Part shown: in pieces, positions 29,820 through 36,883 of the stretch
Layout of the letters: each line of letters begins with the position of its first letter
How positions within the stretch are numbered: the first letter of the stretch is position 1
From: a virus
DNA length: 36,883 nt
Direction: 5' to 3' (one strand)
Virus record (IMG/VR): IMGVR_UViG_3300037502_001148
Location: 1 to 36,883 of that record
Notes under the pieces: generated by a model
Databases searched by the model: none
What the model saw: the letters and a program-made list of their open reading frames with translations, nothing else
Told to the model about the DNA's origin: nothing
Program-made: the position numbers and the translations under genes

Positions 29820-29984
29820 TTAAACCAACGTAACTATGTCGTTCTCATCTGGTTTTTGATTCATAATTCTCTGATATTCCTCGAATTCATTTTTCGCCCA
29901 GCCCGGCGCATCTTCTTTGATTCGCCAACCGCCTGTTTTTTCGTCTGTATACCAATATTCCAAACCTTTCGGCTGTTGCATCAT
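29820..29984 (-). CDS. 54-aa protein coupled to the MuF gene
   Basis: ATG at 29984 overlaps the MuF stop (ATGA) and has AAGGGGG upstream. The peptide is acidic with many aromatics: QQPKGLEYWYTDEKTGGWRI, then KEDAPGWAKNEFEEYQRIMN and a polar end. The tight coupling to a MuF protein with a toxin-like metallopeptidase domain makes an immunity or chaperone role worth testing. A structural role is equally possible. A terminator follows at once. Confidence 0.6.
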   Translation of the reverse strand: MMQQPKGLEYWYTDEKTGGWRIKEDAPGWAKNEFEEYQRIMNQKPDENDIVTLV

Positions 29985-31777
29985 TTGTTTCCAACCCCCT
30001 TCAAGGCTTCGTCTAGCTTTCTGCCAAATATTTCAGACAACGGCCTAGGATTCTCACCAAAATATTCAGCAAACATTTCCGCGAACATTTCCGATTCATT
30101 TGAAACACCATACGCAGACAATTCACCTTTAAGCGTAGCGTAATAACTAACCATTTCGGCATCTGATCCGAACGCTTTGCCCCTGAACTCCTCTACAACC
30201 GATTGAATGAATCCCTTTTGCCAGTTCACATCATCGCTAACCCATCTCATTGAGTTTGAAATATGATGCCCATATTCGTGGATGTACAGATGACTAATAT
30301 CCTTGTTGTTGCTCAACCAACCGCTTTCAACCATGTTTTCTATATTTCTTTTAGCCCATGCCAATGTTTTTTCTCCGTGATATCCAGCGGCTAAATTCAA
30401 TTCAAGAACTTCCGGCGTAGACACGGAATATCTATAAAGCCCCATCGAACCGCCTTTCATGCCAGATTGCGCCTTTATTGCGATGCTTGGGAAGTTTACC
30501 GGATTCGCATTTTTGAAATCGCTGTAATACGAATTAAAACTATCCGTGAATCTGGCCATCTCATACATCAAACCTTCATCAATAGGGTATTTTTTCGAAT
30601 CCGCGAACTTCGTACCGTTCGATTCGAACCATTCCTTGACGCTCTTCTTCGATTTATCGAATTCCGGCTTGTACTCTTTCATGAAATCGGAATAACTTAA
30701 TTGCTTCGGCTTGATATCTTCGACAATATCATCAGTCACATCGATAATGCTCAATTTCTCGTACTCTTTTTCAGTCATACGATCAAGCAACTCGCTGAAG
30801 TCTTTCGTTTTGTATTTCTTGCCTAAACCGTCGACGTAATCGGCATATTTTTTCTTGCCCATCGTTTGCTGCGTCTTTTTACTTGCGTACCAATCTTTAT
30901 AATTCGTGTACTCAATTTGTTCGCCCGTCAGATTATCCTTTCGAACGTCCGGAGCGATGCCATTGACCACGGCCACAGTCGTACATCTGCAATTAATATC
31001 CAATGATGCACGTTTGAATAGGCGCGGGCCATCCGCTTTATGGCCGTTGAAATTGAATTGTCCATCGACTGCAACCGTCTGGCCGTCCAGTTCCTGGTGT
31101 GAATGCCGTGTCTTCTTGTCAAGTGTGGAAAGCCAACGTTTTTCAAGCTGTACGCCTTTTTCTGTCGCTTCCTTGTAGGCTTTCTGCTTTGCGGTGGATT
31201 GCGCTCGTCCGCCTTCCGTTCGTGCGATCCGCAGCGCTTGTTTGTAGCTGGCTTCCGTTAGCTCCCCGACTTCCTTCGCTGCATAGGCATAACCTTTGCC
31301 ATTGATCGCACTCGTCAATAGTGCACTGGTTACACGTTCGGCCAACTCGTCGCGTTTCTTATATAAAAGCTTTGAGAATGTTTGACCATTCACCTTCTCA
31401 TTGACCAACGTTTCGATATAGCGTTCCGGTAAAATGCCAAAATCAAGCTGCACGTTCTCCGCACCTTCTAGTGCGTACCAGGTGCCATAATAGCCGACTT
31501 CTATTTCGTTCTCGATATAACGGCGGATCTCCGCATCACTCCAACTGTTTAAATCGTTCAGGATGCCATCAATGCGGTTCGCCGTCTTCAGCCTATTTTC
31601 GACTTCCAACCGCTTCGAAAAAGACAGCTGATCATAATTATCGGTGTATTGTTTGATTTCCACCTTCAGACTTTTCAGCGCTTCTTTATAATAATTATAC
31701 AGCGCGTCATCTGTTTCCGCGAACTTTGCCACTGATAAGCGGCGCATTTCCTTATTCCACTTGTCCAGCTGCTCCAT
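29981..31777 (-). CDS. MuF-type minor head protein with C-terminal HExxH metallopeptidase domain
   Basis: ATG 31777 is chosen (AGAGGG 8 nt upstream) over GTG 31786. The 598-aa protein has an SPP1 gp7/Mu F head-morphogenesis domain ending in the hallmark RWLSTLDKKTRHSHQELDGQ ... LDINCRCTTVAVV (about 210-280). After a linker, the C-terminal domain (about 365-598) contains HEYGHH (H500, E501, H504) and, about 60 residues on, SNESEMFAEMFAEYF, a likely third zinc ligand. MuF proteins are packaged in the head and known variants carry interchangeable toxin domains. This one could be injected and cleave a host protein, or could process virion proteins. Confidence 0.82.
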   Translation of the reverse strand: MEQLDKWNKEMRRLSVAKFAETDDALYNYYKEALKSLKVEIKQYTDNYDQLSFSKRLEVENRLKTANRIDGILNDLNSWSDAEIRRYIENEIEVGYYGTWYALEGAENVQLDFGILPERYIETLVNEKVNGQTFSKLLYKKRDELAERVTSALLTSAINGKGYAYAAKEVGELTEASYKQALRIARTEGGRAQSTAKQKAYKEATEKGVQLEKRWLSTLDKKTRHSHQELDGQTVAVDGQFNFNGHKADGPRLFKRASLDINCRCTTVAVVNGIAPDVRKDNLTGEQIEYTNYKDWYASKKTQQTMGKKKYADYVDGLGKKYKTKDFSELLDRMTEKEYEKLSIIDVTDDIVEDIKPKQLSYSDFMKEYKPEFDKSKKSVKEWFESNGTKFADSKKYPIDEGLMYEMARFTDSFNSYYSDFKNANPVNFPSIAIKAQSGMKGGSMGLYRYSVSTPEVLELNLAAGYHGEKTLAWAKRNIENMVESGWLSNNKDISHLYIHEYGHHISNSMRWVSDDVNWQKGFIQSVVEEFRGKAFGSDAEMVSYYATLKGELSAYGVSNESEMFAEMFAEYFGENPRPLSEIFGRKLDEALKGVGNK

Positions 31778-33236
31778 TCGGTTCACCCTCTATCGGATCC
31801 GTGTCTGCCTGTAATCCTGGCGTGTAGTCCTGTTCTTCTAGTAGCTGCTGCACTTCTTCCCAGTCCAGTTCATACTGCTCACAGATGAGTTTCAGCACGC
31901 TTTCATCGTCCAGCCTTGGCGCAGCTGCCAGAATTGCCTGAATGATCAGCGCTTTTGTTTCGGCTTCGATCTTCGCATTAGCCACGATGTCGTTTTCATT
32001 GACCATCGTTTCACGTGTTATCGTCATTTCGATGTCGCCGGCATTGTAGGCCGTGCCATTTCTGCGGTTGATGTCTGCCACAACCATGCTATTGATCCAT
32101 TTCAGCATGGCCCGCAGCCTGACTTCCGCCTTGTTGCATTTCATATCCAGCAGCGCATAACGCGACTTAATCACGACGTTTGTGATATTTCCATCGCCCA
32201 TCTGACTGCTATCGAACGCCATACCGAACTTGTAAATGGCTTCTTTATCGATGCCTAGCTTCGTTTTGCGCGCTTCGGTCGGGATCTCCACCGTCTGAAT
32301 GTCCACGCCCCCGTCTGATCCGACGCCGACGGTCTTCTTCGCCTTGATATTCTGCCGTAGCTTGCTTAAATCGTCGCCCCGGAATCCCTTGACCACGTAA
32401 ATCGCTTCTGAAAAATCCTGCAAGTTGTTGGATAAGAAACACGCCATCAGGTCATAGTCATCGATCAGCGCTTTGATTGGCTCCAGGTCGCTCAATTCCT
32501 TGCTGTTGTTCGATAGCCTGTAGAATGGGATCGTTTCATAGGCCCGTTTTAGCAGCGCGCCGGCTTCATCTTGCGCAATGACATGCGGCCGTGGATTCAT
32601 TTCACGGCTCTCGTCCAAAATAAACGGCTTGTCCCCGCTTTTCGTAAAGAACGTGACTTGTTGTTCGTCCCATAGTTCTGCGATTGTGACAGTGCCTTTT
32701 TTGCCCTTTTCATACGTGTCTTTGTCGTAGTATCTGACAATGCGTTTCACATCGCCCATATCATCATAGACCGCGAACGTCTGGATGCTGTCCGCTACTT
32801 GGAAAGCCAGGCGGTCTTCTGAATTCGTGCGTGCAAAAACGTATTCGAACCCCTTTTTGCTCGCCCCTTCCAGCGCTTCCTGAAGGAACAACTGGAAATC
32901 CTCGTCATAGTATTCTTCCAGCAACGTTTGCAGCTGTTCGTCTTCCGTTTCGAACTCGATCGGATTTGATAGCAGATACTGGACCTTTTGATCCACCTGT
33001 TCCGTGAAGAACGCGTGCGGAATCTTGACATTTGACGCGTGTGTGTCCTCTCGAATCACGTCGTTGTCGTCGATGTAGAATATCCTGTTGTCCAGGATGT
33101 CGTGCTCGTATTCATAGTACCGCTTCCCGATCCGCGCTTTCTCTTTCGCTTTGGAACTGCGGTCCTCGTCGATGGCGGTCTTCAATGCCGCCGCGATCGT
33201 TGCCATGTTATCGCTTAATAATTGCCGTGTGTCCAC
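31752..33236 (-). CDS. Portal protein, SPP1 gp6 type
   Basis: The 494-aa protein opens MDTRQLLSDNMATIAAALKT. It contains the portal features KIPHAFFTEQVDQKVQYLLS, YYDEDFQLFLQEALEGASKK and FYRLSNNSKELSDLEPIKAL, followed by YDLMACFLSNNLQDFSEAIY. The acidic C-terminal part is typical of this family. Twelve copies form the DNA channel at the capsid vertex and bind the terminase. The end overlaps the MuF gene by 26 nt. Confidence 0.92.
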   Translation of the reverse strand: MDTRQLLSDNMATIAAALKTAIDEDRSSKAKEKARIGKRYYEYEHDILDNRIFYIDDNDVIREDTHASNVKIPHAFFTEQVDQKVQYLLSNPIEFETEDEQLQTLLEEYYDEDFQLFLQEALEGASKKGFEYVFARTNSEDRLAFQVADSIQTFAVYDDMGDVKRIVRYYDKDTYEKGKKGTVTIAELWDEQQVTFFTKSGDKPFILDESREMNPRPHVIAQDEAGALLKRAYETIPFYRLSNNSKELSDLEPIKALIDDYDLMACFLSNNLQDFSEAIYVVKGFRGDDLSKLRQNIKAKKTVGVGSDGGVDIQTVEIPTEARKTKLGIDKEAIYKFGMAFDSSQMGDGNITNVVIKSRYALLDMKCNKAEVRLRAMLKWINSMVVADINRRNGTAYNAGDIEMTITRETMVNENDIVANAKIEAETKALIIQAILAAAPRLDDESVLKLICEQYELDWEEVQQLLEEQDYTPGLQADTDPIEGEPNGAAGQVE

Positions 33237-33249
33237 TGTTTCACCCCTT

Positions 33250-34512
33250 TTAATATAACCAGCTGTCCGTTCTCATATCTTCTGCAAACGCATAGCGCGT
33301 GCTGTCTATCGTATGATTATCCTTATCTTCCAGTCGCGGTTTCGGGTTTCCATCCTTGTCCGTCTGGTAATCAATGTTTTCGAACTCTCTTGCAAGATTT
33401 GGCGTCCGTAGCGGATCGATCCGAATGAAGTCCAAATCATCTAACCACTGTTCCCCATACTCCACACTGTCAGGCCCCTTCTTTACGCCTTCCATGCGAA
33501 TGATGCCGTGTTCGTCGCGCAATTCTGCAATGGACTTCGGCTCCGCACTGTCTGCCATAATGACATCGGATTGGTACCCTTTTTCGTGCAGCCATTTCGC
33601 CAGCTGTCTGTTGCTGATCTTTTGTCCGTAATATTCATCTATCGCGTATATGCCATTATGTTTTTTGTCGTAGTGCCAGCGCACAAATGCCAGCGGATCG
33701 GTTGCATACCCGAAGTCATTCCCGTTGCGGATATTATCGAAGTTTGCAACCATTTCATCGGTGATACTGCCTGCAACTACTTGCAGATTGTCGAATGGTA
33801 CGATGCCGGACCCGATAGCTTTGCCGAGGTATTCCCACTCATACCGTTTCTCGCTGCGTTCTTTAGTGGCTTCCGCCTCCTGGATGAACGCTTTACTGAT
33901 ATACGGATTGTCTCGGTAGTCCGTATGATGAACGAACGTGTGATCAGGTTGGAAACTGGTTTCGTACTTCTTGTTTACCCATGACTGCTTACGCTTCGGC
34001 GGGTTATAACTGAAAAAAAACTTATAAAAAAGGCCATCGTCCAATTCCCCACGGAGTAGAGAGTTAGTGATAGTCGTGACTTCATCTTCATTTTTAAATT
34101 CGGCTAATTCTTCAATCCATCCGATAGCAAACGGAAAGCGCGCGTCTTTCAATGATTTCAGCCGCTCCGGATTCTGTGCACCTCTGAATATCATGTAATT
34201 TCCGCGCGGCAGGTAGGTAATCCGCATCGGCGACTTGTTGATCTTGAATAAATGTGAAACGCCTTGTATCTCAATGGCCCATTTCATTTGCTCAAATACG
34301 GATTGTTCCAGTGTGTTGTCCACATACCGAATACCTACCGCGTTGACCGGAAACCGCATCAGCAACTGACTGATGATGATTGCCACATCCGAAGACTTCC
34401 CGGAACCCCGTCCGCCTTTTTCCACAACGTTCAGGATATTCGGATCAAGCGCCGCTCGCCATGTTGAATGGAATGGTTTCGGAATGAGTTCTGATATGCG
34501 TTTAACTGCCAT
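33250..34512 (-). CDS. terL: Terminase large subunit, PBSX type
   Basis: The ATG at 34512 (MAVKRISELIPKPFHSTWRA) is used, with GGAAG 8 nt upstream; it overlaps terS by 11 nt. The 420-aa protein has Walker A GGRGSGKS (33-40), Walker B IGWIEE (130-135), a coupling motif region (FFFSYNPP) and an RNase-H-type nuclease with D266 (NDFGYATDP), D321 (VIMADSAEP) and D398/D403 near KDNHTIDSTRYA. It powers DNA packaging and cuts the concatemer. No cos site was identified, so headful packaging is plausible. Confidence 0.95.
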   Translation of the reverse strand: MAVKRISELIPKPFHSTWRAALDPNILNVVEKGGRGSGKSSDVAIIISQLLMRFPVNAVGIRYVDNTLEQSVFEQMKWAIEIQGVSHLFKINKSPMRITYLPRGNYMIFRGAQNPERLKSLKDARFPFAIGWIEELAEFKNEDEVTTITNSLLRGELDDGLFYKFFFSYNPPKRKQSWVNKKYETSFQPDHTFVHHTDYRDNPYISKAFIQEAEATKERSEKRYEWEYLGKAIGSGIVPFDNLQVVAGSITDEMVANFDNIRNGNDFGYATDPLAFVRWHYDKKHNGIYAIDEYYGQKISNRQLAKWLHEKGYQSDVIMADSAEPKSIAELRDEHGIIRMEGVKKGPDSVEYGEQWLDDLDFIRIDPLRTPNLAREFENIDYQTDKDGNPKPRLEDKDNHTIDSTRYAFAEDMRTDSWLY

Positions 34513-34966
34513 CTGCTTCACTTCCGATATCATCAATGAAGGTGACTGAGATATCCCCGGTTATTTCCTTGCGGTCCAGGAAAGCACCATTCACTTTCAA
34601 TATATGTTCAAGCGATCTTTGGCGTTCTTCGATCGCAGGAACAAATTCATAATCAATCTCTTTTATTACTTTGTTCTCAATGCGGTCATATTGCTTACTG
34701 TAGCTTCTTTGAATTTCTCCCCTAGCTATACTCGAAGAAATCGCCAAAGCTTCTGTAACGTCCATTATTCGGTTGTCAGCGGCTTCTTTTGACCGTTTAG
34801 CTATCGCTATTGAAATCTTATGATTCTTTAGCAATTTGTGACCGTTTACCCCGGCAGTGTTTTCACTATTCCAAGCGTAACCAGCTTTCTTATAAGCGTC
34901 TGTTGCGTTTCCGCTAATGATGTACTCATCAACGAATTTCTGCTGTTTAATTGTCAATCCATCCAT
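34502..34966 (-). CDS. terS: Terminase small subunit
   Basis: The 154-aa protein begins MDGLTIKQQKFVDEYIISGN ATDAYKKAGY (in two parts), the Terminase_2 signature helix-turn-helix. A helical oligomerisation region follows (IAKRSKEAADNRIMDVTEAL) and a C-terminal tail (DISVTFIDDIGSE). It recognises the phage packaging site and positions TerL. A terminator and promoter sit directly upstream, marking the beginning of the late operon. Confidence 0.9.
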   Translation of the reverse strand: MDGLTIKQQKFVDEYIISGNATDAYKKAGYAWNSENTAGVNGHKLLKNHKISIAIAKRSKEAADNRIMDVTEALAISSSIARGEIQRSYSKQYDRIENKVIKEIDYEFVPAIEERQRSLEHILKVNGAFLDRKEITGDISVTFIDDIGSEADGS

Positions 34967-34987
34967 TTTCCATCACCACCTTTACAC

Positions 34988-35018
34988 AAAAATAGCCGAA
35001 GGTTGGCATCCCTCGGCT
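34988..35018 (-). terminator. Terminator between late promoter and terS
   Basis: In leftward RNA AGCCGAGG (35018-35011) pairs with CC-TCGGCT (35002-34994, one bulged U), followed by A and five U (34992-34988). It lies about 40 nt after the expected transcription start and 22 nt before the terS ATG, so late transcripts must pass it. Confidence 0.7.
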
Positions 35019-35062
35019 TTGAAGACATTTCTATTCATATTTGCATCTTGCTCACTGTACCC

Positions 35063-35072
35063 ATTATACCAC
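35063..35072 (-). promoter_or_regulatory. Putative late promoter (extended -10)
   Basis: GTGGTATAAT on the minus strand is a perfect extended -10. No standard -35 is seen 17 bp upstream, which is compatible with activation by the RinA/ArpU-like protein encoded just before. The predicted start is near 35056. Confidence 0.6.
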
Positions 35073-35107
35073 TTGACAAGGTACCGAAACGGACATAGTT
35101 CCGGCAG

Positions 35108-35347
35108 TTATTGTGTTTTACTTTTGTGCTCGAAATTCAACCTATCCAATTCATTGACAATCTCATTTAAGCAAGTGCTGTCAAAATAATAATCATCGTA
35201 TGTTTTCAAGGTGTATTTTCTCCAATGTGCAAACCATCTAATTTGAGCCAAAACGCCACCAGACTCTTTGCTTAGAACGTTTATTATTTTTGTCTTTCCA
35301 CTTTCACTTTTTCTGATTGTCCTGAATTCCAAATACTCCTTTTTCAT
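35108..35347 (-). CDS. Hypothetical phage protein, 79 aa
   Basis: A basic beta/alpha protein (KEYLEFRTIRKSESGKTKII, then IRWFAHWRKYTLKTYDDYYF) without a recognised family. Its ATG overlaps the late regulator's stop as ATGA, so it is co-expressed. Placed directly before the late promoter, it could be an accessory regulator, but no DNA-binding motif is visible. Confidence 0.65.
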   Translation of the reverse strand: MKKEYLEFRTIRKSESGKTKIINVLSKESGGVLAQIRWFAHWRKYTLKTYDDYYFDSTCLNEIVNELDRLNFEHKSKTQ

Positions 35348-35760
35348 ATCGGCAATCCCAATTCATCCGCCATCATCACGAAAAACTTGTCTCGGAACCG
35401 TCTACATTGTCGCTCGCTCAATCCCGAATCCATCGCAATGCCTTCCCACGTTCGTAACCGCGGCTTCTGAAAGTAGAACATCTGCACCACTCCTACCGTT
35501 ATCGGGTCTGCCTCTTCAATCAGTTTATCAATCGCCCGCTTGTATCGTATCAACATTTGCAGGCGCTTATCTTCGGTTATTGTAATCGCCATGCGTTCGG
35601 TCGGCTTGGAGATAAAACTACTCCGTCCGCCACCTATGTTTTGATCAATCGCTAGTTCATCCGGAAAAATCAGTTCTTCTTCCCGTTGTTTGATATAATT
35701 GTCCATCTCCGGATAATCTCGTAATAGCTGCTCGATGTATTTAAACGTTCCCTGCTTCAC
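35344..35760 (-). CDS. RinA/ArpU-like late transcription regulator
   Basis: GTG 35760 is chosen because GGAAAGG is 8 nt upstream, formed by the end of the previous gene; a TTG 33 nt further up lacks a site. The 138-aa product has a helical N-terminal part (GTFKYIEQLLRDYPEMDNYI). Its C-terminal part resembles sigma region 4: RYKRAIDKLIEEADPITVGV, FQKPRLRTWEGIAMDSGLSE and RQCRRFRDKFFVMMADELGL. This fits the RinA/ArpU group that activates packaging and structural genes. The late promoter lies about 270 bp downstream. Confidence 0.8.
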   Translation of the reverse strand: MKQGTFKYIEQLLRDYPEMDNYIKQREEELIFPDELAIDQNIGGGRSSFISKPTERMAITITEDKRLQMLIRYKRAIDKLIEEADPITVGVVQMFYFQKPRLRTWEGIAMDSGLSERQCRRFRDKFFVMMADELGLPI

Positions 35761-35948
35761 CCAATCACCCTTTCCAGTTCGTTCCGATCGCAATAACCCA
35801 GATACTCATAATCAAACTTCTCCAAGTCCGCATCCTCCAACTCGTTCGTATAGCCCACGTACCAGTTGTCTTTCACGTTGTGGATAAACCGCCAACCTGT
35901 GGCGTAAATCAGCCGTACATGTTTCCTTGACCGATAGATGTGATACAT
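35757..35948 (-). CDS. Hypothetical phage protein, 63 aa
   Basis: The product is aromatic and charged (MYHIYRSRKHVRLIYATGWR, then FIHNVKDNWYVGYTNELEDA), with a short acidic to helical end. AGGAG is 7 nt before the ATG. It overlaps the regulator's GTG by 4 nt. No family is recognised. Confidence 0.65.
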   Translation of the reverse strand: MYHIYRSRKHVRLIYATGWRFIHNVKDNWYVGYTNELEDADLEKFDYEYLGYCDRNELERVIG

Positions 35949-35952
35949 GCAA

Positions 35953-36102
35953 TCACTCCTTTTCTTTGAGCCATGCTTCCAGTTCTTTTTTTGTCATTTG
36001 TATATGCTCCGGTTCTTCGGCATAGTACATATCGCTTAGTCTGTCCAGTATTGCGAACAGTACAACGATGACGAAGCATAGCAGGATATTTGTCACTAGC
36101 AT
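35953..36102 (-). CDS. 49-aa membrane protein
   Basis: The ATG at 36102 has the strong site AAGGAGG 7 nt upstream. The N-terminal 18 residues form a transmembrane helix (LVTNILLCFVIVVLFAIL). A polar cytoplasmic part with a C-terminal helix follows (MTKKELEAWLKEKE). It overlaps the YopX-like gene by 7 nt. It resembles the other short membrane proteins in this phage in design only. The role is unknown. Confidence 0.65.
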   Translation of the reverse strand: MLVTNILLCFVIVVLFAILDRLSDMYYAEEPEHIQMTKKELEAWLKEKE

Positions 36103-36488
36103 GTTGGTTCCTCCTTAAGTAGTTCGGGATTTTCGTATCGGTTTCCGATAACAGTTATGTCTTCTCCCCAAAAGCCGTTGATATCAAAACCAAAGCATCT
36201 TCCGCCGTAGTCGTAGTCGCAATTATCATCATATTCCATAACAGCAACGGAAGACTTTTCTAATCCATCATCGAAATACTTATGCTCAAGTATGTCTCCC
36301 TCGAAAACGTGAGTCCCGTTAATGTCTTTTAATCCGATGTATTGTAGCAATTCGCAGTCTTTCCCTAGCCATCCGGTGTGCATGCAACCATCCGAAACAC
36401 GCGTACCGTCGTTTAAAAATTCGATGGTATCGACGTTTGTCATTAACTTTGATTCGTGCCAATATGCTTTATATTTAATCTCTCTCAT
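36096..36488 (-). CDS. YopX-like protein
   Basis: The start at 36488 (MREIKYKAYWHESKLM) follows GGAGG by 7 nt. The 130-aa product shows the YopX layout: LLQYIGLKDINGTHVFEGDI, then a beta core with VAVMEYDDNCDYDYGG and the end DITVIGNRYENPELL. YopX proteins are common in Gram-positive prophages, and their function is not defined. The ATG overlaps the preceding stop (ATGA). Confidence 0.88.
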   Translation of the reverse strand: MREIKYKAYWHESKLMTNVDTIEFLNDGTRVSDGCMHTGWLGKDCELLQYIGLKDINGTHVFEGDILEHKYFDDGLEKSSVAVMEYDDNCDYDYGGRCFGFDINGFWGEDITVIGNRYENPELLKEEPTC

Positions 36489-36667
36489 CCCTCTACCTCC
36501 CATTTCACCGTGTGATAATCCGGGTCCGTCCGATGCTCAAGCACCCCATCAGTCAGCCGGAACATTTCGAACACATCGCCCTGCTTTGCAACAAATACGC
36601 CATCCCTCACCATTTCCACATTCCCATAAATTGCGCTTAGTTTTGCGATTGCTTGTTCGTTCGTCAT
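36485..36667 (-). CDS. Hypothetical phage protein, 60 aa
   Basis: A small beta-rich protein (EQAIAKLSAIYGNVEMVRDG, then VFVAKQGDVFEMFRLTDGVL, ending YHTVKWEVEG). GGGGG is 5 nt before the ATG, formed by the last codons of the 23-aa peptide gene, so the two are coupled. No family is recognised. Confidence 0.65.
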   Translation of the reverse strand: MTNEQAIAKLSAIYGNVEMVRDGVFVAKQGDVFEMFRLTDGVLEHRTDPDYHTVKWEVEG

Positions 36668-36669
36668 AA

Positions 36670-36741
36670 TTACCCCCTTTTCATCGTCAGAAATATCAGC
36701 ATCAGCAGTACGGCAGCGAGTTCTGCGAGTGTCGGCATCAT
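36670..36741 (-). CDS. 23-aa single-pass membrane peptide (right variant)
   Basis: This copy encodes exactly the same 23 residues as 1-72 (hydrophobic core LAAVLLMLIFL, basic end), although five bases differ. Here the stop is TAA, 2 nt before the next gene's ATG, and the start overlaps the nrdH stop as TGATG. The ATG ATG start has no strong purine site of its own, so it relies on coupling to nrdH. Confidence 0.65.
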   Translation of the reverse strand: MMPTLAELAAVLLMLIFLTMKRG

Positions 36742-36883
36742 CACGCTAACCCGTTCAGCTTATCCGGCTGAAATCCCGATGCAATGACTTCCCCATTCAG
36801 CACCACGATCGGCATTGATTTATATCCGGTATCGATTGCTTCTTGCATATAGGCATCATCCTCGTCCACATTCCGCTCCTCAT
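36741..36883 (-). CDS. nrdH: NrdH-like glutaredoxin, C-terminal fragment cut by the window edge
   Basis: The window ends inside this gene, so only the last 46 codons are present. They match the left copy up to KLN, then read GLA and stop, whereas the left copy reads WLAL. The shorter end comes from TGA at 36743 in place of TTA. It is most simply the same gene reached again on a circular molecule, in a strain variant. Confidence 0.75.
   Translation of the reverse strand, partial: EERNVDEDDAYMQEAIDTGYKSMPIVVLNGEVIASGFQPDKLNGLA

Larger units (their letters stand above)
36670..36883. repeat. Terminal direct repeat, right copy (partner 1-214)
   Basis: The last 127 nt are identical to 88-214; the 87 nt before that carry eight substitutions. 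Removing one copy gives a circular unit of about 36,669 bp with an uninterrupted early operon. Confidence 0.9.

Noticed and set aside
34982-35036. An 18-codon leader frame (MNRNVFKAEG...) crossing the terminator before terS
   Set aside because: It would be a nice attenuation device, but no convincing Shine-Dalgarno precedes its ATG.

Overview
The window looks like the complete genome of a temperate, long-tailed (siphovirus-type) bacteriophage of a low-to-moderate-GC Gram-positive host, probably a Lactobacillales member. The evidence is the TP901/A118-type serine integrase, the BppU-like baseplate protein, the SPP1-type portal and MuF proteins, the RinA/ArpU-like late regulator, the A118-type holin and the strong GGAGG ribosome-binding sites. 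The host genus cannot be read from the sequence. No host genes, tRNA, rRNA, insertion sequence or CRISPR array were seen.

The sequence is circular or circularly permuted. Positions 88-214 reappear exactly as the last 127 nt (36757-36883), and 1-87 reappear with 8 differences at 36670-36756. This looks like a de Bruijn-graph 'lariat' end at k=127, giving a unit of about 36.67 kb. The break falls inside an operon, between nrdH and a 23-codon membrane-peptide gene.

Layout. (1) Lysogeny module, rightward: CI-like repressor (10883-11494) and serine integrase (11582-12955), followed by a good attP candidate (12981-13020). A divergent control region with four GATAC-N5-GTATC operators lies at 10740-10845. 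(2) Early operon, leftward from PL (10792-10764) to position 1, continuing from 36883 down to 35108: Cro-like regulator, many small proteins, Gam-like nuclease inhibitor, DUF1071 annealing protein, HNH nuclease, replisome organizer with internal iterons (probable origin), DnaB-type helicase, SSB, two PD-(D/E)XK-like nucleases, Myb/SANT protein, DUF1599 protein, NrdH-like glutaredoxin, YopX-like protein, and the RinA/ArpU-like late regulator. (3) Late operon, leftward from 35071 to about 13255: a promoter-terminator leader, then terS, terL, portal, MuF head protein with a C-terminal HExxH metallopeptidase domain, a small-gene island, scaffold, major capsid, head-tail joining proteins, tail tube, the G/GT pair with a -1 slippery site, tape measure, Dit, Tal, DUF859 protein, a 993-aa BppU/M14-carboxypeptidase tail protein, two holin-like proteins and the amidase endolysin. 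(4) Between endolysin and attP lies a promoter-to-terminator stretch without start codons that looks like a structured non-coding RNA.

Functionally, PL expresses recombination, replication and finally the late regulator. That regulator probably switches on the late operon, which is broken up by several intrinsic terminators and so may depend on antitermination or partial read-through. CI and Cro compete at the operator array. The most unusual points are the MuF metallopeptidase, the tail-borne M14 domain, the attP-proximal RNA, three identical GTGGTATAAT promoters each followed by a terminator, and the 23-aa peptide whose two variants differ only synonymously.
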